Made by a program: the position numbers and the translations under genes. The notes under the pieces were generated by a model that worked only from the letters and a program-made list of their open reading frames with translations, was not told the origin of the DNA and did not search any database. 15,000 nucleotides of DNA, taken from positions 12,697,501-12,712,500 of the forward strand of contig WPIO01000001.1 in the NCBI GenBank assembly GCA_009760855.2, in the 5' to 3' direction. Every line of letters starts with the position of its first letter. The first letter of the stretch is position 1. Positions 8,030 to 15,000 of this stretch are shown here, one piece after another. Source of the stretch: Cristatella mucedo. Its lineage: Eukaryota; Bryozoa; Phylactolaemata; Cristatellidae.

Positions 8030-8310
8030 CGGTCGCTGCGGCCCTGCTTTTCGGCAGACCACCAAGTGCAAGGTCAAAGCTCTGCCCCGGGCGGCCAGCA
8101 GCAAACGCTCTCGGCAGCAGCCGCGAGCGCGTTGCAGTACCCTCGGCCGCAGCCGACACCGCCCCCCCCCCGACATCGGCACCGCCGGCTACCGCCCGTC
8201 CAAACCTCGCCGCCGCCGCAGTCGTTGCTGAGCCAGGCGTCGCGCGTTGACCGCCGCCGCCTGCCAACGCCGCGCTGGCCTTACCGCCTGCGTCGGTCGT
8301 GCTATCGAGT
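8030..8310. other. Isolated GC-rich, CpG-rich segment of about 280 bp
   Basis: Composition changes sharply at 8030 and returns to AT-rich near 8310. The segment is built of CCG/GCC-rich words with a C10 run around 8161-8170. Open frames on both strands (such as 7996-8250, 8027-8344 and 7989-8267) are Pro/Ala/Arg-rich, overlap one another and show no domain, as expected in stop-poor GC-rich DNA. It may be a small CpG island, a non-autonomous element body, or a transposed piece of a GC-rich region. Confidence 0.5.
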
Positions 8311-8364
8311 CGCCGCTTATATTGAGTTAATTTTATTTCAATAGAGCGTGACCTTCATTTGATC

Positions 8365-8365
<1 letters not shown>

Positions 8366-8402
<37 letters not shown>
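8366..8402. repeat. (TA)n microsatellite
   Basis: A pure TA dinucleotide run of about 37 bases between the GC-rich segment and the right motif cluster. It is self-complementary and cruciform-prone. Confidence 0.93.
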
Positions 8403-8406
<4 letters not shown>

Positions 8407-8429
8407 TCTTAGTTAAACATTCATCAACC

Positions 8430-8495
8430 TAGGGGGAAATGTCCTAGGATCCACCAGGAGGGGGAAATGTCCGAGGGGGGAGTGCAATGTCCTAC
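8430..8495 (-). repeat. Cluster of GGACATTTCCCC motifs (right cluster, inverted)
   Basis: On the plus strand the units read GGGGGAAATGTCCTAG (from 8432), GGGGGAAATGTCCGAG (from about 8458) and GTGCAATGTCCTAC (to 8495). These are reverse complements of the motif at 7798-7850. The two clusters flank the 52-bp duplication, the GC-rich segment and the (TA)n run as long, imperfect inverted repeats. Confidence 0.68.
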
Positions 8496-8609
8496 AACCA
8501 GGCGAGGTCTCCAATGGATTCGCTCTGGTCAGAGGCAAATCCATACAACAAGAGCCAGATACAGAGCGGAAGGTGCCCGGATGGGAGGCCCTATGAATAG
8601 GTGTTTCAC

Positions 8610-8812
8610 CTGGCTGCAACTAACCACATTTGCATGCTGACCCTGTGCATGTCACCCCTTACCATGTTATTCATTTTGTTTATTTATTAAGCATGCTATT
8701 ACTCACCATTCAATTGCATTTCCCTTTGCAGCAAATGTAAAGCGCCTAGAAAGAGATTGGGTTCTCTGAGGGCGCTTTATCAAGTGCAATATTATTAGTA
8801 TTATTATATATA
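8610..8812 (+). mobile_element. CR1/L2-like LINE 3' end, copy L-e
   Basis: This is a short, 5'-truncated copy holding only the 3' UTR, stem-loop and tail. It starts near GGCTGCAACTAACCACATTT, contains GCTGACCCTGTGCATGTCAC, and reaches the hairpin at 8740-8777. There AAGCGCC (8740-8746) pairs with GGCGCTT (8771-8777), and AGAGA (8752-8756) pairs with TCTCT (8763-8767). The tail is ATATTATTAGTATTATTATA. It has the best-preserved hairpin of the four copies. No RT coding sequence is retained. Confidence 0.87.
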
Positions 8813-9086
8813 GTTAAGCCGTAAGCAGTGACGTGACTTTACAAATCTTAGCTTAGCAGCCATTCGAACACGGTTTCATGATCGGCCATCCCGGCGCTGC
8901 TGTAAGGCCAATGTCTTTTCAAATGTAACGCCGAAAAGACTCGGGGGGTAGGCTTGACCTGCCGCTTACCTAGCGGCGTAACCTAGCGCCTAAGGCCGTT
9001 CGGTGCGCGCCTACGCGCAATAAGCTGGCCACCACGAAACGAGCGTCTAGCTCAGTTTTATCTCAACACTCCTCGCACGTTCTCAA
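8813..9086. other. Spacer without recognised feature
   Basis: I see no gene or repeat here. CGTCTAGCTC occurs at about 9043-9053, and a similar GTCTAGCTCGCAC lies just after the tandem repeat (about 9419-9431), so these may be flanks of one element. Confidence 0.35.
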
Positions 9087-9410
9087 CAGCACCAAGACTC
9101 TTGCGGAGGGAATAGTTCTTCACACTGAGGCTACTTACGTCTATAGTGGAGAACGACCCAAGTAGACGGAGCCCGAACCGGAGCCTAAACCCTAACCGGA
9201 GAACTAGGACTTCATTTCCACCAGTGCGGAAGGAATACCCACACACGCCAACTCTAGCACTCTTGCCGAAGAAACACGTCTCCACACTGAGGCTGCTTAC
9301 GTCTACAATGGGAAATGACCCAAATAGACGGAGCCCGAACCGGAGCCTAAACCTAAAACGAGAACTAGGACTCCGTTTCCACCACCGCGGAAAGGCATAC
9401 CCCAAGCACA
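9087..9410. repeat. 162-bp tandem duplication with ACGGAGCCCGAACCGGAGCC core
   Basis: Two diverged units lie head to tail, roughly 9087-9248 and 9249-9410. CACACTGAGGCT occurs at 9121 and again at 9283, giving a period of 162 bp. Both units carry CTTACGTCTA, a GACCCAA(G/A)TAGACGG stretch, GAGCCCGAACCGGAGCCTAA, GAACTAGGACT and a TTTCCACCA segment. Divergence between units is moderate, so the duplication is older than the one at 7926. The Arg/Phe/Leu-rich minus-strand frame (9058-9414) simply repeats with the DNA and is not convincing as a gene. It could be the internal repeat of a non-autonomous element. Confidence 0.88.
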
Positions 9411-10580
9411 CCAACTACGTCTAGCTCGCACCGGTAAATCCTTATGCCGAGAACATGTGCGAGCGTGCACACACAAAACACAAAAGAAACACAAAATGCT
9501 AGCTCGGGCGCGATACGACCGTATTCGGTGGAGTCCACCGAATCCTCCTAGCGCTGCCTCGTCCTGTTCCGTTCATCACCGGCGAGCAGCCCGCCCTCCT
9601 CCCTCGCTTTCAGAGAAAGGAGTCCAACGGCGTCGAAGCGCGGAGCCGAACAAAAGACCAAGAGCGAGCGTCGCTCGGCTCTTAAATACTTGGCTGAGAC
9701 AATGGGGCAAGAGCTTAGTGGTGTTGGGCCCGACACCATGGTCCATGACGGTAAGGAATTAATTCCGTCACTAGGCCACTGGAAGGGCACCCCTGTCCAG
9801 CTTGAATGGCGAATGGGTTCCAGACGATTCTTTTTGGACAGAGTGACGGCGGAGGTTGACAGGCCAGCCAACATCAATCAGCAGCTCCGCGGGTATCGGA
9901 CCAATTCTAAAGGCCGAATCGCCACCGCTGGTCTCAGAGCTTCCTGGCTTGCTCATAAGCTCTTGCTCTCTAACCGCACTGACGCCCCTCTCTGGCTCAC
10001 TGCTCCAGGACGATGGAGATCTTGCCCGCCGCCGAACAGCTCTTGTTCGCGCTAAAATTCAGCCAAGGCCAACAAGGCGCTACATACACCTCTTTTAGTG
10101 CCGTAAAACCCGCTCTTGCTTTATACAAACGAGAATCAGACAATGTTATTTTGAATTGGCGTCTAGCACGTAAGTACGTCCTGTAACCGGGAGTTATTGC
10201 TCATTAACTTGGCAGCGGTTATCGAAGGAAAGAGAGCCCGCGAAATGTGCATAGATACACACGAATGAAAAAATGCACTCCCATATTTGAAATTGTTTGA
10301 AATATCGTTTTATTTTTCCTTTCTTCAAGATTTTGCTTCGGTACGAAAGAACTGCGATTGCCTGTCAATAGGGTGGATTCGCCAGTTAGGTCGGCAGATA
10401 CTCAGACCTGCTTACCAAAGCGAAGTTGGGAGTTTCGCGTGGTTTTTCACGTTTGAAGACTGTTATTTTATGAAACGCACTCGATAGTCTGTATAGCCTT
10501 CCGGCTAGTATGGTTTTTCGCACCCATAGCGTGACTGGAGTTGGATAGTTTCGTTCACGCGTACTCTCAGATCTCAACAA
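9411..10580. other. Unrecognised region with overlapping open frames
   Basis: Frames of about 100-120 codons overlap on both strands (9457-9762 plus, 9548-9877 minus, 9690-10055 plus, 9856-10098 plus). I recognise no domain in any of them. The stretch 9420-10100 has an even composition unlike the AT-rich DNA after 10100. It contains a TATA-like CTTAAATA at about 9681 and two palindromes just downstream (9720-9766), an arrangement that could fit an LTR or a promoter. A retroelement LTR is possible but terminal repeats are not visible in the window. 10100-10580 shows nothing recognisable. Confidence 0.35.
9720..9766. repeat. Two adjacent palindromes
   Basis: GGTGTTGGGCCCGACACC (9720-9737) is palindromic except for one T-G pair. 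GGAATTAATTCC (9755-9766) is a perfect 12-bp palindrome. Both could form hairpins in single-stranded DNA or RNA. Confidence 0.7.
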
Positions 10581-11504
10581 CGTAGCGTTTGCAGCTCGAT
10601 GTAAATACGTCTGCTGCCGGCTCGTTTAGATACGAGAGCGTGGACATTTGGCAGCCCGATCGCGACGTCGTTACTGCCAGGCCCATTTGCATTCAAGCTG
10701 CGGACATTCTCTGCCCGAGGGCGGACCTGAGGGCGGGACAGCTCTTAATTTCGCGCGAAAAGCCAGCCGACCGCCGGAGCGATAGCTTTAGTGGCCAGCA
10801 CGCTACGCGCGGAGGGGAGCCAGCAGCCGAGGCGCGCGCAGCCAGGTGCGTTCTGTACGGAGAGCGCTGGCGCTAACCAGGCTCGCAAGCGACGCAGTAG
10901 GCCCGGCCGCGGGACAGGGACGATAGGCGGCGGCGGACCAGCTGCGCAGTCAGACCCGCCGCCGCATCGTGGAACTTCTTTGACCGCACTGGACTCCTAA
11001 GGTGCGCCGAACTTATGCACCGCCGAGCGGCCGTTCCTCTCGCCCGGTCTCGCGGTGTCTCGCGCGCTGTGGGCCGCGCTGTGGGTCGCTCCGGCTCGGC
11101 GGCGACCGCGCTAGCTCGGTGTCCACGAGTCGCCCGCGCGAGTCTACTAGCTAGCGGGCCGCGAGACTGACGGTTCACGCTGAGATAATGACCTAGCTGT
11201 GCAGGTCCTAGACTGTAGAACTCGCTTCCACAATTCTTACGCAACGACAACCACTCTCCTGCTGCCGACCGTGGCTCATCCTTTTCTAGCGGTCCTGAGC
11301 TGCTACTTCCATGCTGCTCGCTACCTCAACTGCTCTCCTGACTCTGCTATGCTTCCCACTTTCTCTTTGCTGCGTGAGACGAAGTCTGTTGGCTACCGAA
11401 TGCGTACCGAAAGCCGTTTAGGCTGTGAGTGTGCTATTCAAAACTCTCCTGCGTAACACCCCCATAGTCTGTTGCTTTATGGAGTTATATACGGAGATAC
11501 TTTC

Positions 11505-11745
11505 CATTACATACATGTGCTTATGCGTGCTGGCACTGTTTTGCATGCTGCCACTAACCACACTTGCAAGCTGACCCTGTGCATGTCACCCCTAACCAAG
11601 TTATTCATGCTGCGTATCGAGCATGACACCACTCACCGTTCGATCGTGTTTCCTTTGCAGCGAATGTAAAGCGCCTAGAAAGAGATTGAGTTCTCTGAGG
11701 GTGCTTTATCAAGTTTATTATTATTAAATATCATTATTATAGCGT
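11505..11745 (+). mobile_element. CR1/L2-like LINE 3' end, copy L-f
   Basis: This 5'-truncated LINE copy keeps the 3' UTR from about ATGTGCTTATGCGTGCTGGC, followed by CATGCTGCCACTAACCACAC and CCTGTGCATGTCACCCCTAA, the hairpin at 11669-11706 (AAGCGCC against GGTGCTT, with an AGAGA/TCTCT inner stem), and a TTTATTATTATTAAA tail. It is the closest plus-strand match to copy L-a. It interrupts the CpG-rich block, and a C12 run (11750-11761) begins a few bases after its tail. The frame at 11472-11669 reads through this 3' UTR and is not a gene. Confidence 0.87.
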
Positions 11746-11749
11746 TTTG

Positions 11750-11761
11750 CCCCCCCCCCCC
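11750..11761 (+). repeat. C12 homopolymer
   Basis: Twelve consecutive C just downstream of the LINE copy L-f tail, at the point where GC-rich sequence resumes. Confidence 0.85.
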
Positions 11762-11935
11762 GCTGCACGCTACCTAGCATGCCGCGTGGCATCCGCGAAG
11801 AGTTTCCGCCGAATAGCAACCGAACTTGCCGCCTCGCTCGACACCGGCTGCGGGCCTATACCAGCCGTCGCGGCGGCTGTATTCGCGTAGTGCACGACTA
11901 GAACCTGCGATCGTCGTGCTGGGCTTGCAGCACAG

Positions 11936-11986
11936 CCCGACGATTTATCGCGATTCCAACGGTCGGCACCCGACGATTTATCGCGA
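11936..11986. repeat. 18-bp perfect direct repeat, 33 bp apart
   Basis: CCCGACGATTTATCGCGA occurs at 11936-11953 and 11969-11986. The core CGATTTATCG is itself near-palindromic, so each copy resembles a binding site for a dimeric factor. The two sites are three helical turns apart. Confidence 0.85.
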
Positions 11987-12889
11987 GCGACCAGAGCGCG
12001 ATACCGACTGGGTGGTCGCACCAGTCGCTCGAGCGGCTCTGCAACGGCGGCGGCGCTGCGCGGACGCACGAGCGAGCGGGCGAGCGGGCGGCGCGTCGCT
12101 GCGCGGTGACGCCGGAGAAGCGCGAAGGGAAGCCGCCGCCGCAGCAGCGCAGACGTCGCGGACGTCTGCGCGTCGGCGGCGCGATGGCTTCGCCTCCCTA
12201 GCAACGCCGACGTGCCCGACTGCGAAGGACGGCGGCGCTCCGTCCACTCTACGACTGGACTCTACGTCGCGTCTGCTCGTCCCGCGACGAGCCGACGGCA
12301 CGCCCCTCGGGCGCGCTGGTCTGCGCTGCGACCGGCACCGCGCGCCCGGCTGCGTTTCGCACTGAGCCGTGCGCGCCGCGTTCGAGCGTCGTCGATCTCT
12401 CGCACTAGAGCTACGAGCCGCGGCGCACTTCCGGACACACTTGGTCGCTAGCCCGGTCGTGGTCGGCGGCTGCAGCCACTCGTCTCGCGCGAGTGGAAAA
12501 TGGGCGCCAGGAGGCAGCTGCGGCAGGCGACCAAGCCGACAGCCTCGGCCTGCGGAGCCGCGCGGCGGCGGCGCCGCAGCGAGGACGACCTGCCGGCGGA
12601 GCGCTGCCGCTGCCGCTGCGGCGGCGGCGGCGGCGGGCGCGGCCGCACTCCGCCAGCGCGCGTCCGTCTGGCACGCCCGGCCCAGGCCCCGGATCTGGGC
12701 CCGGAAGTGCCGGGTACGACGCTTCGCCGGCGCGTTCGCTGCTGCGCGAAAGAGCGCATCGTCCGCTGGATCCGGGCACATTGTTTGCATGTACGAGCCG
12801 TGTCTGTTTATGCGAAAACAAAATTGATTCGATCGCACGGCCCGCCCGCTAGGGTCGCGCATCGATTAGGCTCTCCGCTCTACGGTCGG

Positions 12890-12899
12890 CCTTATATGG
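12890..12899. promoter_or_regulatory. Perfect CArG box / TATA-like element (module 1)
   Basis: CCTTATATGG fits CC(A/T)6GG, the binding site of serum response factor and other MADS-box proteins. The inner TTATAT could also act as a TATA-like element. It stands out as the only AT-rich word in a long GC-rich stretch, and is followed 18 bp on by TTAAGTCCGGACGCC. A similar arrangement recurs at 13817. Confidence 0.5.
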
Positions 12900-12977
12900 C
12901 CAGTATCGGGGATTAAGTCCGGACGCCGGCGGCCGACGACTCCCGCGCTTCCGCGACGGACGCGCCGCGTTTCACCG

Positions 12978-12997
12978 AGCCAGCCAGCCAGCCAGCC
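12978..12997 (+). repeat. (AGCC)5 tetranucleotide repeat
   Basis: Five exact AGCC units inside the CpG-rich block. Confidence 0.9.
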
Positions 12998-13816
12998 TGT
13001 GGTCACCGCCGTAGTTTCGCCGCTGACGCTTGGCGTGATGCCGGCGCCCGGCTCCAGCGCTCTACCTAGCCGCCGCCGCCGCATCGACGGCGGCGGCCCC
13101 GCAACGCCTGGCGGGCGCCGATTCTAGGGAGCTTCGCCGAGCTCTCGTAGAACCTTGAGGTGCGTACGGCAGCCCGGGGCGCTCTGCATGCGGCGGCGGC
13201 GGCGTCCGCGGCGGCTGCTGCTGCCCGTCGCCCCCACCGCAGCTCGGCTAGCGACTGCTCGGAGGACCATCGGCCATTCGCCGTCGCAGCCGAGTCGGGC
13301 GGCAGCGGTAGCGGCAGGGCGAGGCCGCGGCGGGGCGAGACAGGGTGGTCTGGTGGTGGCGACGGCGGAGTAAAGAATCGAGACGGCGGATGCGGTAGCG
13401 TTCGGGCCGGGGCGCTTCTTGCGTAGAACGTTTTGGGCAGGATGGAAATCGAGCAGAGCCGGCGTGAACTTGTATAAGTCGGAGCGGATTTGTTCGTTAA
13501 GCTAGAAAACATATATGCACTGGAGGCCTCGTCATTCTCTGCTGTCGAGACTGGACAATGATTCGTCGTCTGTCGGCCGCTCGCAGGCGTTTTCGCCAGC
13601 TCCGAGGGCGAGCGGGCCCCCTGCCCTCCGCTGCGCCAGCGCTAGCCGCACGGCGAACGCGTCGCGTGAGATTGCTCCGCAGTAGCTACGGAGCCGCCGC
13701 CGCCTCAACGTGGAGGTGAGCTCGCGCCAGCGCACCAGCGGTGCAGGCGAGGGGGCGGGGCAGCTGGCGCGTCCCTAAATGACGCGCCGGTGGTCCGAAC
13801 AGCGTCGTGTCGTTAA

Positions 13817-13827
13817 CCTTTATATGG
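13817..13827. promoter_or_regulatory. CArG-like / TATA-like element (module 2)
   Basis: CCTTTATATGG is a CArG box with a 7-base AT core and a plausible TATA box. It shares TATATGGCC with the element at 12890. It is likewise followed at similar distance by an ATTAA word and CGGACG (TAATTAATACGGACGGACGC). The pair could be alternative core promoters of one gene. Confidence 0.4.
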
Positions 13828-13846
13828 CCGCCTTGTAATTAATACG

Positions 13847-13871
13847 GACGGACGCAATTTGGACGGACGCG
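13847..13871. repeat. GGACGGACGC short direct repeat
   Basis: CGGACGGACGC and GGACGGACGC flank a short AATTT spacer, just downstream of the TATA-like element at 13817. They lie where an initiator or 5' UTR would be if that element is a core promoter. Confidence 0.5.
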
Positions 13872-14152
13872 AGCGGCGCTGGCGCGGCGAGCGGATGCCG
13901 CCGCGGCATAATCCGGGCAGGGAGGGCAGCCGTAGCTCGAGCGCTGCGCTAGCGTAGCGAGCGCCCGGCGCCCAGATCTGCCGGCACTGATTTCGGCGCA
14001 GCGGCTGCTGCAGCCCGCAGCGACATCCGCCCACTCGGCCCGGCCACACCCCTTCAGGGATTACTTGCGGACTTTCGGGTTATCGAGTGTTTACGCTGGG
14101 CTGCAGCCGCAGAAGCAGCTGCAGGCATTTTGCCGCTGTCATCATCGGGCGG

Positions 14153-14200
14153 AGCAGCAGCGGCAGCAGCAGCAGCGGCAGCAGCAGCAGCTGCAGCTGG
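14153..14200 (+). repeat. AGC/GGC trinucleotide tract
   Basis: A run of AGC units with interspersed GGC. It would encode Gln/Arg, Ala or Ser runs depending on frame, so translated frames across it are unreliable as genes. Such tracts are common in first exons and 5' UTRs in CpG islands. Confidence 0.85.
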
Positions 14201-14220
14201 CTTTCGTCGTGTGCTCTGTC

Positions 14221-14231
14221 GCAAGGTAAGG
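14221..14231 (+). other. Candidate 5' splice donor at the edge of the CpG block
   Basis: GCAAG|GTAAGG (exon end 14225, intron start 14226) is a strong match to the metazoan donor consensus. It sits close to where CpG density falls, as expected for the end of a first exon. No paired acceptor or defined start codon can be shown, so this is only a candidate. Confidence 0.3.
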
Positions 14232-14582
14232 CAGCAAGCTCAGCGGAAGCTGCCCGGCGATGTTGCCCCGAGTGAGTTCGCGTGCGAGTGCTAGTCGACA
14301 TGGCCTCCTCGGCTGGCAGACTGTGCAAGTAGTTCTGCGACCATTTACCTTGAGTCCCGCATGACCCGTTTCCCTTCATGTAGCTGTCCTCCCTTCCTAG
14401 CACGATGCTGTACGCTCGCAACGAATCGCTCGGGTGAGCAGACCAGCTCATATGTGGCCAGAGAAGATACAGCTAGATGTTGATAATTCGTAAGAGCATG
14501 CGTTGGCCGATCTCGTGCTGCTTAGATCTGCCACAGAGACGGTCATACGTCATATGAAGCAGAATGAGAGAGCAAGTTAGGG
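14232..14582. other. Stretch without recognised gene
   Basis: Composition declines from GC-rich to average. No recognisable coding frame, RNA gene or dispersed repeat; it would be intronic if the donor at 14226 is real. Confidence 0.35.
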
Positions 14583-14652
14583 CGAGAGAGAGAGAGAAAG
14601 AGAGACAGAGACAGACAGAGACTGAGAGAGAGAGAGACAGAGACAGACAGAG

Positions 14653-14719
<67 letters not shown>

Positions 14720-14860
14720 CAGAGACAGAGAGACAGAGACAGACAGAGAGACAGAGACAGAGACCGACAGAAGCAGACAGACTGACACACAGACAGAGAG
14801 ACAGACAGAGAGGGAGACGGAGAAAGAGACATAGACAGAGACAGGAGAGAGAGAGAGAGG

Positions 14861-14896
<36 letters not shown>

Positions 14897-14906
14897 GGGA
14901 GAGAGA

Positions 14907-14975
<69 letters not shown>

Positions 14976-14991
14976 AAGTTGGATTAGTGGG
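14583..14991 (+). repeat. Long compound (GA)n / (GACA)n microsatellite
   Basis: About 400 bases are made almost wholly of GA, GACA and GACAGA units on the plus strand, in patches: mixed GA/GACA (14583-14660), pure GA (to about 14711), mixed (to about 14850), then GA with GGGA interruptions (to 14972). Plus frames read as Arg/Glu-rich and minus frames as Ser/Leu-rich peptides; these are artefacts of the repeat. A homopurine strand of this length can form triplex DNA. Confidence 0.95.
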
Positions 14992-15000
14992 AGAAGTGTG

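Larger units (their letters stand above)
10580..14300. promoter_or_regulatory. Long CpG-rich GC block, probable CpG-island promoter region
   Basis: From about 10580 the sequence becomes GC-rich and dense in CpG, with GCC/CGG runs, and stays so until about 14300, interrupted only by the LINE insertion near 11250-11750. Such a block in an otherwise AT-richer window is typical of an unmethylated promoter or first-exon region in animals. Many open frames exist in all six frames (the longest is 294 codons, 11978-12862 minus), but they are Ala/Arg/Pro/Gly low complexity, overlap on opposite strands and carry no domain. That is what stop-poor GC-rich DNA gives by chance. Direction of any transcript is unknown; the candidate donor at 14226 hints at plus. 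Confidence 0.5.

Noticed and set aside
7989-8344. Overlapping Pro/Ala-rich open frames on both strands
   Set aside because: Produced by the GC-rich segment; no domain and all frames are open together.
9180-9200. CCTAAACCCTAACC resembles telomeric CCCTAA repeats
   Set aside because: Only about two imperfect units, inside the 162-bp repeat, and not preserved in the second unit.
9058-9414. 118-codon minus frame with repeating Arg/Phe/Leu segments
   Set aside because: The repetition comes from the 162-bp DNA tandem duplication. 162 is divisible by three, which keeps the frame open through both units; no protein family is recognised.
11978-12862. 294-codon minus-strand open frame, the longest in the window
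   Set aside because: It is Ala/Arg/Pro low complexity, overlaps several long frames on the other strand and in other frames, has no domain, and lies in GC-rich DNA where stops are rare. Chance is the best explanation.
13066-13512. 148-codon minus-strand frame with Pro/Ser and poly-Ala stretches
   Set aside because: Same reasons: GC-rich low complexity with an overlapping open frame on the opposite strand and no recognisable domain.
14473-14832. Ser/Leu-rich minus frames and Arg/Glu-rich plus frames
   Set aside because: They are direct translations of the GA/GACA microsatellite.
1-15000. CRISPR array, rRNA, bacterial operon or viral genome
   Set aside because: No regularly spaced repeats with unique spacers, no rRNA-like sequence, no Shine-Dalgarno-led gene series and no viral protein motifs were seen.

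Overview
The window looks like nuclear DNA from an animal, probably an invertebrate, but the sequence alone does not fix the lineage. The signs are decayed CR1/L2-type LINE tails with (TTA)n ends, tRNA-derived SINEs with pol III A and B boxes, many microsatellites, and one long CpG-rich GC block typical of an unmethylated promoter. I found no bacterial operon, no rRNA, no intact tRNA gene, no CRISPR array and no intact protein-coding gene. Most open frames are repeat remnants or chance frames in GC-rich or low-complexity DNA.

Layout. 1-2376: three decayed LINE fragments on the minus strand. The one at 113-835 appears to be nested in the 3' UTR of an older related copy (836-1590 plus 1-112); a third lies at 1956-2376. 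2371-4622: a SINE-rich stretch with three copies of one tRNA-derived family (here SINE-B), one further tRNA-like unit and a LINE 3' end. 4623-6905: mostly unrecognised single-copy-looking DNA with a G15 run. 6909-7216: (TA)n, a second SINE family (SINE-A) and (GA)n. 7217-8812: AT-rich DNA with a 52-bp tandem duplication, a 300-bp GC-rich insert and (TA)n, between two inverted clusters of a GGACATTTCCCC motif, then another LINE 3' end. 9087-9410: a 162-bp tandem repeat. 9411-10580: unrecognised. About 10580-14300: a very GC- and CpG-rich block containing a LINE 3' end, two matched TATATGGCC modules and a candidate splice donor near its right edge; this is the likeliest place for a host promoter or first exon. 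14583-14991: a long purine-rich GA/GACA microsatellite.

How the parts relate. Four LINE 3' ends (113-360, 3780-4002, 8610-8812, 11505-11745) share a 3' UTR, a terminal stem-loop and a (TTA)n-type tail, so they are one family. A related variant tail at 1-64 shares a 20-base identical block and matching flanks with the tail of SINE-A at 6966-7012. This suggests SINE-A uses the retrotransposition machinery of that LINE variant. SINE-B ends in a similar CTCTTCTG...GCTATA segment followed by its own conserved AGGCTGTTTAATCAGCTA-like end.
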